NCBI RefSeq assembly: GCF_000149955.1
Contig: NC_030997.1
Location: 1,054,001 to 1,118,000 of the forward strand
Direction: 5' to 3'
DNA: 64,000 nucleotides
Origin: Fusarium oxysporum f. sp. lycopersici 4287
Lineage: Eukaryota > Ascomycota > Sordariomycetes > Hypocreales > Nectriaceae
Positions 44,171 to 54,940 of the stretch are shown here, one piece after another. Made by a program: the position numbers and the translations under genes. The notes beneath the pieces were generated by a model. The model saw nothing but the letters and a program-made list of their open reading frames with translations. It did not search any database and was not told the origin of the DNA. Within the stretch, counting starts at the first letter, position 1. Every line of letters starts with the position of its first letter.

Positions 44171-46111
44171 ATGGATCCCCCTAAAGAAGACATCAAGGCT
44201 GAGCCAATCTGCTACGATGGATCCGTTCTCGAGGGCAGCCAGTCTCAGTATGACACTGACGATGCGTATCTCAAGTCCCTCGGAAAGTCGGCTGAGTTGC
44301 ATCGCGTCTACAACTTCTGGACATGTGAGTCTTCTTCAGCAGTTCCTTGGTTTTCAATACTGACAGCAGTACAGTATGCGCATACCAGGTCATGATCAGT
44401 GCGACATGGACGTGCGTCGTCGTTTTCTACGGTGTGATCTTTGACGTCGGTGGACCAGCCTCGCTTCTCTACGGATCCATCATCGTCGCAATCGGCCAAA
44501 CCCTACTCATGGCCTCACTCGCTGAATACTGTGGCATCTGGCCTACTGCAGGTGGTCAGCAGTTCTACGTCCAGAAACTCGCTACCGAAAAGTACCGACC
44601 GTTCCTCTCATACTTCGTCGGTTGGTGTCTGCTTCTAGCCGAGACTGCCACTGGCTCTTCTTGTGCCTTGAATACCGCCAACATCATTGGTACCATGGTG
44701 TCCATATTTCACCCAAATATTGACTGGAAGGTATTGAGACTCCCCCCTTGATGTGATGCCATGCGCTGACTCTCTAAGCCTTACCAAACCTTTTTGATAT
44801 ATCTTGGATTGCTGGTTATCCCATTCCTGATGAACTTGAAGCCCAGCGCACTCCCTTTCTACAGCACCGTCGGCGCCGTTTTTACAATCCTTGGCTTCTT
44901 TGGCTGGGCTATCACTCTCCTTGCCACAGCCCCAAAAGCCAGTGCGAAATTCGTATTTACTCAGTTTATCAACAATTCGGGATACACGAATAACGGATGG
45001 GTGTTCATACTCAGTTTTTACAGCCCTCTGTATGGCCTTTATGGTACGGATAGCATGATGCATTTGGTTGAGGAGATGAAGAATGCCTCTCAAGACGCAC
45101 CAGTAAGTATCTTTGCGTAGTCAAGGTTTGACTTACTGACACTACACAGAGAGCCATGGTTTGGTCTATGGTCCTTTCTGGCGTTGCTACTATCGTCACT
45201 GATCTCATCCTACTGTTCTGCTGCGGCAATTATGCTGAGTATGTAACAGCCTTGTAAGTTCTCCTTAACCTTATTGTTATGACTCAAGCTTATGGCTAGG
45301 TCACCATACGTCACTTGGTTCTCGGACGTCGCGGGCAATGAGTATGCCGGGATCTATGTCGCAATAGTGTTTGGTGTCGTAAACGTAAGTCAACTCGCCT
45401 CATTTTGTAGTCATCATGACTAAAGTCCCATGCTCCAGCTTCTTGTTTGCACTGGCATCCTGTCTTCATGTTCCCGTCTTGGCTGGCGCATGGCGGAGGA
45501 CAAGGCATTCCCATGGTCTCATCGCCTACAGAAGATCGATCATAAGCTACAGATTCCCTTGAACTTTATCTTTGCCATCATGGTGGTTGAAGTCATCATT
45601 GGCCTCATTTCTTTAGGCAGTGAATTGGCCTACAACGCCATCGTCAGTGGTGCTGGTGTTTGTTTCGCCCTTGCCTACGCGATACCAGTTACGGTGGTTA
45701 GTACAGTTCATTCACGTAATCATTTGGCTGCTGACTCTTCCAACAGGCTCTTGTCCGAGGTCGCTCAATTCTCCCCCCTCGCCCTCACTTTGATCTTGGC
45801 AGATGGGGATATTTTGTGAACTACATTTCTGTTGCCTGGGCCTTACTGACTATTGTCATCTATGTGTCAGTTCTACCTCATAAAAGTGTCCATTAAGATA
45901 TCATTGCTGATTCCTTACTAGCATGCCGCTGTATCTTCCAGTCACAGGTGAAAACATTGGGAACATGAACTGGGCCGCACTCATTGTTGGGGCAACGTTC
46001 CTATTTTCTGGTGTTTGGTGGGTGTTCGGTGCAAGATTCAGATACCTGAAGGAAACCTCCTTTGATACGGAGCCGATCCCTGCGGCGGGAGAGCAGTCCA
46101 GTAGTTCTTGA
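44171..46111 (+). CDS. amino acid/GABA/choline-type permease (APC superfamily)
   Basis: A multi-exon gene with about eight short introns. Exons read ...SLGKSAELHRVYNFWT / VCAYQVMISATWTC...ASLAEYCGIWPTAGGQQFYV / PYQTFLIYLGLLVIPF...GTDSMMHLVEEMKNASQDAP / RAMVWSMVLSGVATIV... / ...LVRGRSILPPRPHFDLGRWGYFVNY / MPLYLPVTGENIGNMNWAALIV. SLAEYCGIWPTAGGQQ and the TDSMMHLVEEMKNAS consensus are diagnostic of the eukaryotic GABA/choline/amino-acid permease group of the APC superfamily (Uga4/Hnm1-like), with twelve membrane helices. It is a plasma or vacuolar membrane importer. Start ATG at 44171 opens the acidic cytosolic tail MDPPKEDIKAEP. Confidence 0.9.
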
Positions 46112-46173
46112 CGCCACTAGATCTTTGCTGGAGTAGCTAGAATAAAAGTAGAAAGTAAACATTAAACATTTTG

Positions 46174-47731
46174 TTACAAATTGTAAATCTGTATCTTACC
46201 ACCACACAGAACCATACCCTTCCATGTAGTCATTACGTTACCAAGATAGAAACACACAGCCATATAATCTGACAACCGTCCCTGCCATGTAGGCGTCAAA
46301 CTCCAATTTCCCTGAAGCCTCGATCGCTCATATTTGAAGTCCGTTAACATCCTCTCCATTCCACAAACTGTCTTATGCTTCCAGCCCATCACTCGTCTCG
46401 ATGAACTGATTCGAAACGGAGACGTCGACAATCAAGTTCATCTTTGACTACCATCACTCGTTTGCACGATAACCCATGGGAAATACATGCCTCCTGGGAT
46501 GACCCAAGTTCTAGCAGGTGGCGTACTGGCTGCGACAACACATCTCCCAAACAATACCATATATCCACTGTCCCATGGTCGTAAAAATAAAAAAGCCGTC
46601 TCCGAGACTCATCAGCTCCGAAACCCGTGACCAACCAGGCGACAGTATCGACATCGAAATTCTCGTCCTCCACACAATACAAGCTGGCGCTCATGTTTGC
46701 GAATCGTTGGAGAGAAAGAGAGAGGGCGCTGACCGGTTCTGCGGAAGGTGCTCGGCGTCGGCGGGGTGTGACGGGATTGACCCAGCGGCCATACTCAAGC
46801 TGATCGTCTCGGTGTTGGGCAAGTCTCCAGTCTTCGGCGGTAGGGGAAAGGTTCTGTCTAATGGGGGAGGGAGCGTCGCGAACGTTGTTCTCCCAATTCG
46901 ATGGGGCTGGCTCTCGCAGTTGAGGGCTTTGTGAAAGGTGGGCATCATGTACGGGGATGGCTGGCGGTGAAGACTCCCTCGGGCAGTTTCCACCATCCTG
47001 TTCAACAGGCCCTTGATCGTTGCTGGGAGGCTCTGGCGGACCTGTACCATAGATCTGGTTGCTGAGGCTCTAGTGACCGTTCCCATGGATTCTGTGGTTT
47101 GGGTTCGCTAGCAGCTTCAGGAAGTTGATCAACCCAATTTTCATCTACCATTTCCGACTTCACCTGAGGCTCAGGGTTTCTGAGAATGTCCTCAGTGGAG
47201 AATAGTGATGTCAGCCATACAGCTTTCTTATTCTTCCTCCATCCTTTGGGTCCGTGGGGACCAAGTCGCTCAAGTATGTGAATCTGAAGTTCCTTCGTTT
47301 TGTTCTTCCATCGGTCTAGATAACGACCCATAGGCGCTCCCCCAACATATCGCCATGGGAAGATCGGGAACGGGGAAATGCTTTTGACTAGCAACAAAAG
47401 TTAGCAAGCAAATCACACAAGTTGTGGTTGAGAACCTACACCAGATGGCCCAGACCCAAAAGTCTACAATGTAATCATAGAAACGGCCACGCGGATGCAA
47501 GTTGAACTCTTTCACAAACTATGTGTTGATTATCTTTTTGCATTCCTTGTGGAGGTCTTTCAATTCGTTTGAATGGGTTTCTTCGCGCATCCATCTGAGA
47601 AACTCAAACATATAAACACGCCTGCGCTTCGGAACTGCATTGGCAGCAACCAAAGGTTGCGAGAATAAGCCAGTGTTGCCCGGGCTCCCCGATGCGCAGA
47701 GCCTGTGTGGCTGTTGAAGAAGCGGGGGCAT
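46174..47731 (-). CDS. hypothetical multi-exon protein
   Basis: No known domain. An N-terminal frame from about 47731 (MPPLLQQ...) leads toward FVKEFNLHPRGRFYDYIVDFWVWAIW, then a clean intron (donor GTAGGT, acceptor GCTAG, about 47392-47446) joins to SISPFPIFPWRYVGGAPMGRYLDRWKNKTKELQIHILERLGP. Downstream, a long open frame from about 47055 to 46389 carries QDGGNCPRESSPP, EDWRLAQHRDDQLEYGRWVNP and the globular-looking VEDENFDVDTVAWLVTGFG and RRRLFYFYDHGTVDIWYCLGD. The last exon, probably ending at 46174, has YMAVCFYLGNVMTTWKGM. A frame change near 47060 has no obvious intron, so an indel is possible. Conserved-looking blocks around a Pro-rich linker suggest a real fungal-specific gene of unknown role. 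Confidence 0.5.
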
Positions 47732-48457
47732 GCTGGGCGACGAGAATAGTGAGGCGAGAAAATGAGTTGACAGCGACTAGGGGATCCAGGTTGGTTGAAG
47801 CAATTCTGATTGTATTTGAAGCAAGGATTGATAAGTGATATGGTTTTGTAGGACGGAAGCGAAGGCAAACCAAACAAATGCTGAACCACAGCGGTATCGG
47901 CGGGTCACGTGCTCGGTGCCGTTATAGGAGTTCGCATGCGAGTTGGCAGCTGTCGGTCACTGTCAAGGCAAACATCTTTAAGACGATATTAATCTCGGCA
48001 GTGCCAAGCTGAAACACTGCAGTGCATACTCCTCTGCATTGGCTTGTGACCCTAACGCTCCTAGAAAAGGTCAGTGTCATCCATCAAAAGGAAACCAAAG
48101 TGATCGTCAAGATGCTAGATATAAATAGTTGAACAAGAGGCTGCGGCGGCTGGCTGTCTTCAGTGTGTTGGGAGAACAAATCCTCCGACATGTAGCCCAT
48201 ACGACAGAGTAGGGTGTCAATATTGATTCTTAGCACGGGTAGGAGTGATATAGGAACAGATAGATTTCTTCCATCTCGATTCTTATCATCCACAAGCTAA
48301 GAGCCTTTTGACTGTATCGATATGACAGCCAACATTGAATACAGATCCGTGGTGCAAATTTATGACGGATATGGCGGAATAGCCATAACCAAGTGGAAAT
48401 ATAGATATCCAACACAGCATAGATTTCGAGAAAGGCTGTCTAGACTGTCTAATGCCC
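47732..48457. other. intergenic, nothing recognised
   Basis: Lies between the 5' end of the hypothetical gene and the 3' end of the lactonase-like gene. Short ORFs here lack protein character. Confidence 0.4.
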
Positions 48458-49758
48458 CTATTCGTCCCAGATAGTGGCGACAACATCTCCTGTAAGCTTC
48501 ACCTGCGCCAACTTGCCGCCCTCCTGTTCCGTAATGATCTTGCCGCTCTTGACATCGCGCTTCCAAATGACAACGGTCTGGTTGACCTGATGACCAACCG
48601 CAATCTTGTCACCGGCCTTGTTGAATGAGAACTGGCGGGGAAGATATCCGCCAGATGGGACAGCCTGGATAGGCTTCAGAGTGCCATTCTCATTGATCCG
48701 AAAGACTGTGAGGGTGTCGGAAGGACCAGATCCTCGCTGGGGAGAGTTGGCGAAAGACTTCTCGCGGTTGGTGACGATCACGAAGCGCTGGTCAGGCTGG
48801 TTGAAAGTCAGTAGGATTCACACGGAAAATATGTAGTGACTTACGCTCATGGCAATTTCGCTGATGGGAGCCGTGTTTGGAGGAAAGCTAGCGTTCAGCG
48901 ATGGAATTTCAAAGACCTTTGTGAAGGAGAGACCAGTGCGGGTATACTTGACGCTGTAAGAGTACACCTTCTGGTCAAGTTCACCGTTGAAGAAGAAGAA
49001 AGTCGCGCCATTCGCCATAATTCTGAAGAATCCATGGCGGGGTCCAGAACCACGAGGAGCGCTCAAGCTGCCCACCTCAGCAATGGGAGTGAGAGTGTTC
49101 TTGTCGTAAGTAAAGACGCGGCAGACATCACCACCAAGATCGGGTGTAATGACATACTTTCCAGTAGGGTCAAGAATGACATGGTGAAGATGGCTTGCTT
49201 CCTGGCGGTCTGCAATTGGGCCAGTCTGGCTAATTTTCGTGGTAAGCTCTTGAAGTGGCGCGGTGCCGACAATTGTGCCTTTGTCGCCGAGACCATAAAG
49301 CGATGCTACACCTGGAGTGCTGCGGCATGTGAGTAACTTCAATTCTAAGGATTATTAACAACCTACTATGAAGCACTGAAATAACCACGTTTTCCGCTTG
49401 CACCAGTAACGATCCCGCCTGCAACAGCGCCTCCCGTGATGGACTTGACGCGAGAAACGCGCTTCAAAACACCCTTTTCTCCAATGGTGAACGAGTTCAA
49501 TGAACCAGGCGGTTGGAAGTTGAGACCGCGATCCAGACAATAAAGCACGTTGCTAGGCTTGTCAAGGGTGAGCCAACTGGGTCCGGGAGAACAGTCGGTC
49601 GTTTTCGAGGTGACGGAGAGGTCGAAGCCTTTCGCGGATTCGGTGAGGCTCAGAGTGCTCAGATTGCCGCCGTAGTCCGCTACGAAAAGGTTGACGGCTT
49701 GGCTAGGCATTGCCAAAACGGCAGAGCCTAGAAGCACACTGAGTAGTTTACCATGCAT
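48458..49758 (-). CDS. secreted seven-bladed beta-propeller lactonase-like protein
   Basis: Three exons (49758-49367, 49319-48845, 48796-48458; introns of 47 and 48 nt) give 401 residues. Residues 1-21 (MHGKLLSVLLGSAVLAMPSQA) form a signal peptide. Blade motifs of the lactonase/6-phosphogluconolactonase family recur: LFVADYGGNLSTLSL, PSWLTLDKPSNVLYCLD, ASHLHHVILDPTGKYVITPDLGGD, GSGPRHGFF, SDTLTVFRINENGTLKPIQ, YLPRQFSFNKAGDKIAVGHQ. In fungi the carboxy-muconate lactonizing enzyme has this fold, but it is cytosolic, whereas this protein appears secreted, so the muconate role is uncertain. It lies 1.3 kb upstream of a ring-cleaving dioxygenase, so a link to aromatic breakdown is possible. Otherwise an extracellular lactonase or non-catalytic propeller. 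Confidence 0.82.
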
Positions 49759-50258
49759 TTTGATGAACAGGACACGAGGTGAAGAGAGCAAGGAACAAAA
49801 TTCATCACCTTTGAGCAAGGCACGGCATAAAGTTATATTATCCTCGGAGGATAGTCCTCCGAGTACTACAGAAGTTAAAGATCCACGGATATCCAGGGTA
49901 TATTTGAGTTCGGTTGTCGGGCAGATTCCCCGCGATGGAGAGATGTATATCCTCCAATGATGAGGTCACTGCTTGGTATCCTGGCACGCTTGTCTTTAAT
50001 TAACCTCAATTATGCCACGACCCTTGTATTAAACCTTTACGAAACTTGAAACGATGCTAGGAGTTAAGATGGTAGGTTTTCCGTGGTGATCCTTTTTCCG
50101 TTCCCCGCTTTTCCGTGAGGACTCTAGCCTAAGAAGGGTTCTAGAAAGTCAATTCAGCGGAGCGAATTGTTCCTTGCACAGGTGATGAAGAGTGTCGCGA
50201 ATGAACGGTATCCGTTAAACAGCTATAATAAAATTGAGGCAAGATAAAGCAAAAAGAA
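49759..50258. other. intergenic, nothing recognised
   Basis: Promoter of the lactonase-like gene and 3' flank of tRNA-Arg (minus strand). TCCTCGGAGGATAGTCCTCCGAG near 49841 is a strong CCTCGGAGG/TCCTCCGAG inverted pair, perhaps a regulatory palindrome. Confidence 0.4.
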
Positions 50259-50330
50259 TGATCACGCTGGGGATCGAACCCAGAATCTTCTGATTCGTAG
50301 TCAGACGCCTTGCCATTGGGCCACGCGACC
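50259..50330 (-). tRNA. tRNA-Arg(ACG)
   Basis: On the minus strand, acceptor GGTCGCG pairs with CGTGATC (two G-T pairs), discriminator A. Anticodon arm TCTGA-CTACGAA-TCAGA gives ACG. T arm CTGGGTTCGATCCCCAG. 72 nt, no intron. Confidence 0.94.
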
Positions 50331-51081
50331 TTGTCTTTGCTGACTAATACTCAAGCAGCTCATAACCGCGTCCACAAACCGGACTTCGGATCACATCGTC
50401 AATTTATGAGCCATATTGACATTGTATCTTCAATTAAAGAATTCTTGGAAAGCTGCGCTTATCTGAATATCATTTTTCGGTGTTGAAATAAAGCAAGGTC
50501 TCTCTAAGTTAAGATGCACTATCATTTCCAGCGTGTTGGTAACCATGACTTACATTCAATTCCCAGTGCTCAGTCAACTTCCTTTATGACGATGCTCTAC
50601 AATCACGCTCTTGGCATGGTGTTACATTCAAACTCGATACGCAATTAAACAGATGAACTTATTCAGCATGACTAAATACTTTCCTTGAAAACCTGCGACT
50701 TCGTTTATCTCCAGAATTAACAGCTTTGTTCTTCACGTCGCGGTGCTGCAGCTACCCTATAACTCACGGGTACGATTTTGGCGACCAACGACGACATAGC
50801 AAACTCCGTTGACCAATCGAGCCAATGACGTATCCGATACGACCCGGGGACGAACTGCCGATAATTGTGTCCGGCTGGCGGAAATCCTCAATTTCCGAGA
50901 TGTGGAGTATCTTCCGACCTCTCAAAACCCGGGTCCCGAACTCCGGATCACACCGTCCCCACAAAGACGACGTATTGAAACGCGGGGTTTAGAAATGATA
51001 AATTGCTTGAGGCGGAACTGAATTGGAGGCTAGAACTCATTATACAATTATTTGTCATTTATTCCCATATTCATACTCATT
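50331..51081. other. promoter region of the ring-cleavage dioxygenase
   Basis: No gene. The last 300 bp before the dioxygenase start are rich in CGG/CCG triplets, including TATCCGATACG, ACTGCCGAT, TCCGG (twice) and a perfect palindrome at 50879-50897, annotated separately. Confidence 0.5.
50879..50897. promoter_or_regulatory. CGG-N13-CCG palindrome, candidate Zn2Cys6 operator
   Basis: CGGAAAT-CCTCA-ATTTCCG is a perfect 7-bp inverted repeat around a 5-bp spacer, about 185 bp upstream of the dioxygenase start. Inverted CGG triplets at fixed spacing are the standard site for Zn2Cys6 homodimers, and such a regulator is encoded 1.2 kb downstream. The half-site AATTTCCG also occurs at 54684-54691 in the divergent promoter of the same cluster. 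Confidence 0.6.
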
Positions 51082-52115
51082 ATGGCGGCTCCTGTTAATC
51101 TGAAAGATCTCACTATTGATAACATTACCGAGAATGTTCACGCCATCAACTCTCAGTGCAGTAATCTGCGCCTGAAGTATATCCTTGAACGAGTTGTCAC
51201 ACATTTGCATGACTTGGCGAGAGAAACAAGACTCACTACAGACGAATGGATGACAGCTATCCAATTCCTGACACAAGTTGGTCAGATCTGCACCGATGTC
51301 CGACAGGAGTTTATTTTACTATCCGATGTCCTGGGCCTTTCACTTTTGGTTGACTCAATTGACCACCCGAAGCCGAAGGGCAGCACTGAAGGCACAGTTT
51401 TGGGACCTTTCCATACACATGAGGCCGAGCATGTAAAAGAGGGAAGTCTGATCTCCCAAGATACAGATGGCGAACCTCTTCTTGTTCTATGTACCCTCAA
51501 GGATGTCAATGGTTCACCAATTCCTGGAGCCAAGATTGACGTCTGGGAGACTGATTCTAAGGGGTTCTACGATGTTCAGCACGCTGACCGGACTGGCCCG
51601 GATGGAAGAGCTGTGCTGACGAGTGACGATAATGGAGACTTTTGGTTCAAGGCTATTGTACCTGTGCCATATCCTATTCCTCATGACGGACCCGTCGGAA
51701 AGTTGCTTAAAGTACTGGGCCGACATTGCTACCGACCCAGTCATATGCACTTCATGTTCAAAAAAGACGGATACGATCCTCTGATCACGTAAGTCTGCCC
51801 TTCTCTGGCACCTCGATTATATTTAACAAATGCCCTTGTAGCGCACTCTACCTCAAGGACGATCCTTACGAAACTACTGATGCTGTGTTTGGTGTCAAGG
51901 ACTCGTTGATCGTTAACATCAAGAAGGTTGAAGATGAAGAAATGGCGAAGAATTATGGTGTCAAAATCGGTTCCGCCTTGATGACATATGACTTTGTTCT
52001 CGTCTCGGATGAAGCGGCTGCGAAACTTAGGAGGGAGAAGGCTGAGGAGGCAATGGCGAAATTGGGACGGAATTTCAGATTCATTGATGATCTACCTGTT
52101 CCGGATGTCGATTAG
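51082..52115 (+). CDS. intradiol ring-cleavage dioxygenase, hydroxyquinol 1,2-dioxygenase-like
   Basis: Two exons (51082-51788, 51842-52115; 53-nt intron) give 326 residues. An N-terminal helical dimerisation domain (ERVVTHLHDLARETRLTTDEWMTAIQFLTQVGQ, DVRQEFILLSDVLGLSLLVD) precedes the catalytic beta core. Fe(III) ligands are visible: Tyr in GFYDVQH, then Tyr, His and His in GRHCYRPSHMHF. The block PYPIPHDGPVGKLL is characteristic of the hydroxyquinol branch rather than catechol 1,2-dioxygenases, which have a different loop there. Predicted reaction: ortho cleavage of 1,2,4-trihydroxybenzene (or catechol) to maleylacetate (or muconate) in the cytosol. Start 51082 (MAAPVNLKDL) is preferred over the hydrophobic upstream extension. 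It heads the aromatic cluster. Confidence 0.92.
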
Positions 52116-52270
52116 AGAATTGTGTAGGCATAGTGGACAGTTCACCTGATAGTGGCCGCGAGATGCGCTATAGCTAGAGGAATGATGATACAATTACATA
52201 ATGGACTGTTCATTTTAATTACAACAAATATACACATCCGGTTTTAATGCCTGCTCGATCTTTATTCGAC

Positions 52271-54667
52271 TCAGGGCATCATTGACATAGTATCAACATC
52301 CAATGCTTCACCATACAACCCATCTAAAGACGGCATCTCAAACCCCAATCCGAGAGCATCCTGATCCGCCGCCATGAAATCTTGCAGCAAGTTCGGATCA
52401 ATGATCGAAGCCAATAACGCATGATCCTGTCCCGAGACAGCACTCGAAAACTGATCTGTAATACTGTTCAAGTCACCCTGTGTACCATCGAAGAACGGTG
52501 GTTCAGTATCACCATCCGGCCTGCTCTGTTGCCGCTGTACGCACGCTCGCGCTACCTCTAGTCCTTCCTGAATCAGACTCGCACTTCTTCGAGCAACAGT
52601 AGCCTCCTCCATTGATTGCAAAATATCATGCGCTTTGACAGCATCGGCGAGGAGGTCCTCTGATGGAACAGCTGTAGGTCCAAGCATAATGATATACAGA
52701 ACGATCATCCCGGCATACAGAGTATATGTGGAGTTGTACCACCAAGTGCGGAAGTAGTGCCGATTTGCATAAGCGTCATACATGACGCAAATCGTCTTAC
52801 GTGCTGCATCCAAACATAACTCAGCATGAGTAGACATGTTAGCTTCTGCCGTGAGCATAGGTTGTTCGAGAAAAGGGCGATGGAGAACGATTCTTGCGTT
52901 GAGGTATCTGAGATGAAGTACAAGCTTCTGTTTAGCTGCCCATTCTTGTTCACGGAATGATACGGCTGTGAAGTCCAAATAAGTAGGTAGCTTAGCTTTC
53001 CAGTCGTCAAGCAGGCGATCGAGTTCCTTCGCAACAGCGGACTTCTGCAGCAAGGTCAGACCCTTCGAGTCATAGTATAGTTCCTTCGAGATGCGCCGTA
53101 GGACAGCAGCGAAATGAACCATCTCATTGATCATGGCTGCACTGCAATTTTCCAGATCAGGCTGGTTCGATATCGCAATATCTTGCCCTCTGATATGAGG
53201 CAGATCGATCTGGTAATTCCTAGGCTTGCCAAGACTATCGCGACGACCTGCACTGCAGCTCATGTCAATCTCGTGAGAGTAAATGCACCACCACGCTTTT
53301 CGTGCTGCTTTGCGGTCCTCAATCGAGTTGGATGGAGTTTCTCTTGCGATACCGATGGCTAGTGCTGTGCGGACGGCATGGCCGCAGTACATGTAGCAAG
53401 CGTGAGGTTTGAGGGAGTTCTGACAGTACAAAGACTTTACTGGGTCAGCTTCCCGGTTCCACTAAGACTGAGGGCCACATACCATGAGGAGAAGTGTCTG
53501 GGCGCTCTCTAAAGAGCAAACCTCAAAGACATCTCCGAGCAACATCCTGGACTTCCGGAAGTACTTCTTCGAGAGTTCTTGGCTTAATCGAGAAGGATTA
53601 AAGTCTTGTCCTTGGGCCGGAAGCTTCATGCAGACATTGAGGTCGCGCTCAAAGTCCTGAGTGATACAAGAGCCAGCAACGATCGAACCGACAGCCACGA
53701 CTATATGGTACAGGGCAAAGAAATGACGTTGGGTCTTGTTACTTTCCATTGAGGTTTGAGAGCTCCAGACGAGTTCCTCGCATTGCTTGGCGAAAGTAAT
53801 AGGATCAAGCATAGGGTGAAGATGGTGAAGGTTGTTGAAGAACTGCCTGATGTATTCGCGCTCTAGTCTTTGCTTCGATGATGATAGCGAGTTGTCTGTG
53901 GATGGTCTGTTTTGGCTGGTAGCCGCGGGAGGGTCATGATGAATCGAGTCCTCAAGTCCCGCGGTTCCCTGTCTCGTCTCAAGAGACGAACGCGCTTGGA
54001 TCTCATCTTGGGCCCCTGCTCGCGTTGGGGGAGTCTTTGGTCTCGAAGGAGGTTCCAAGACTTCTCGGTCAGAAAGGAGATTGACAATGGAAATTGGCGA
54101 CCGTGTAACGAGGCCCTGCCTCGAAACATTCCCGTCATGAGCGTTGGCAGAAAGGAAGCCGGCATTGCCGCTTGAGTTTGGGTGACCGGGCGGTAGATTT
54201 TTCTGAGCATACACGAAGAATTGATTGAGGAGCACAAAGTTGGACGATGTACCGTAGAACTCTGTGCCGTGAGTATGCTGATTGATGTCACCGACAACAT
54301 CACCATCGTCTATACGAGCCAGCCGTCAGTCCCAAGCATCCAGGGCAAGAATCATGACTATACCTATACGACCCGTTGAATGAGCCTGTTCCAGCGGTTC
54401 GCTCCGTCGCGCCGCCTCATCATAATAAGTTCGCGAAGAAGATAACGGTGACGGCGGCGTATTGCGCTGCACATCGTTCAGCACCGAAACAGTACTCGCC
54501 CTCCCATTCTTCCTCCTCAACCCATAGACACAATCCCACTCATGTCTCACACAATTAGCACAAGGCTGCTGCTGATCGCATTTCGCCTTCTTCGCGCGAC
54601 ATCTCTGGCACGCATGCGACGCCCGCGGTAGATTTCGTCGACTTGGTAAAGACCCGGAACTTGTCAT
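52271..54667 (-). CDS. Zn2Cys6 transcription factor, cluster regulator candidate
   Basis: Three exons (54667-54364, 54309-53483, 53419-52271; introns 54 and 63 nt) give 759 residues. Zinc cluster near the N-terminus: C-QR-C-RAKKAK-C-DQQQP-C-AN-C-VRHEWD-C. The linker is followed by HGTEFYGTSSNFVLLNQF and the large fungal_trans domain with REYIRQFFNNLHHLHPMLDP, NACxMYCG-like HACYMYCGHAVRTALAIGIARE and ARKAWWCIYSHEIDMSC. A polar acidic C-terminus suggests activation. It is transcribed divergently from the phenol hydroxylase gene (274 bp between starts) and convergently with the dioxygenase gene, the usual place for a pathway-specific regulator responding to an aromatic inducer. Inducer identity is not deducible. 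Confidence 0.9.
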
Positions 54668-54738
54668 TGTTTGTGAGAGTGAGAATTTCCGGACTTCCGC
54701 CCTCATAAGAAGGAATTGGTGGAAAAGGTACCCCGCCC

Positions 54739-54762
54739 CGGCAGTTGCGCTAAGAACTGCCG
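54739..54762. promoter_or_regulatory. CGGCAGTT-N8-AACTGCCG palindrome in divergent promoter
   Basis: A perfect 8-bp inverted repeat with an 8-bp spacer sits in the 274-bp promoter shared by the regulator and the phenol hydroxylase. Nearby are CTGCCGG (about 54805), TTCCGGG (twice) and CGGAAGATCGGAG, so the region is dense in CGG half-sites. Confidence 0.6.
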
Positions 54763-54940
54763 AGAAATCAAAGTTCCGGGCTTGGGCGGAAGATCGGAGA
54801 TACTGCCGGAATTGGTGGGTTCCGGGAAAAGCGGTGCATCGTGCCCTACGTACGAGCTGATAAACATGAGTTGAAAGACGCTGAACGATTGGAAAGTGTC
54901 ATTTTCATTTCTCATTGAACTTACAGCTTGGATATTCGTG

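Noticed and set aside
48836..49336. 166-residue plus-strand ORF opposite the lactonase-like gene
   Set aside because: Antisense shadow; the minus strand carries three exons with matching splice phases.
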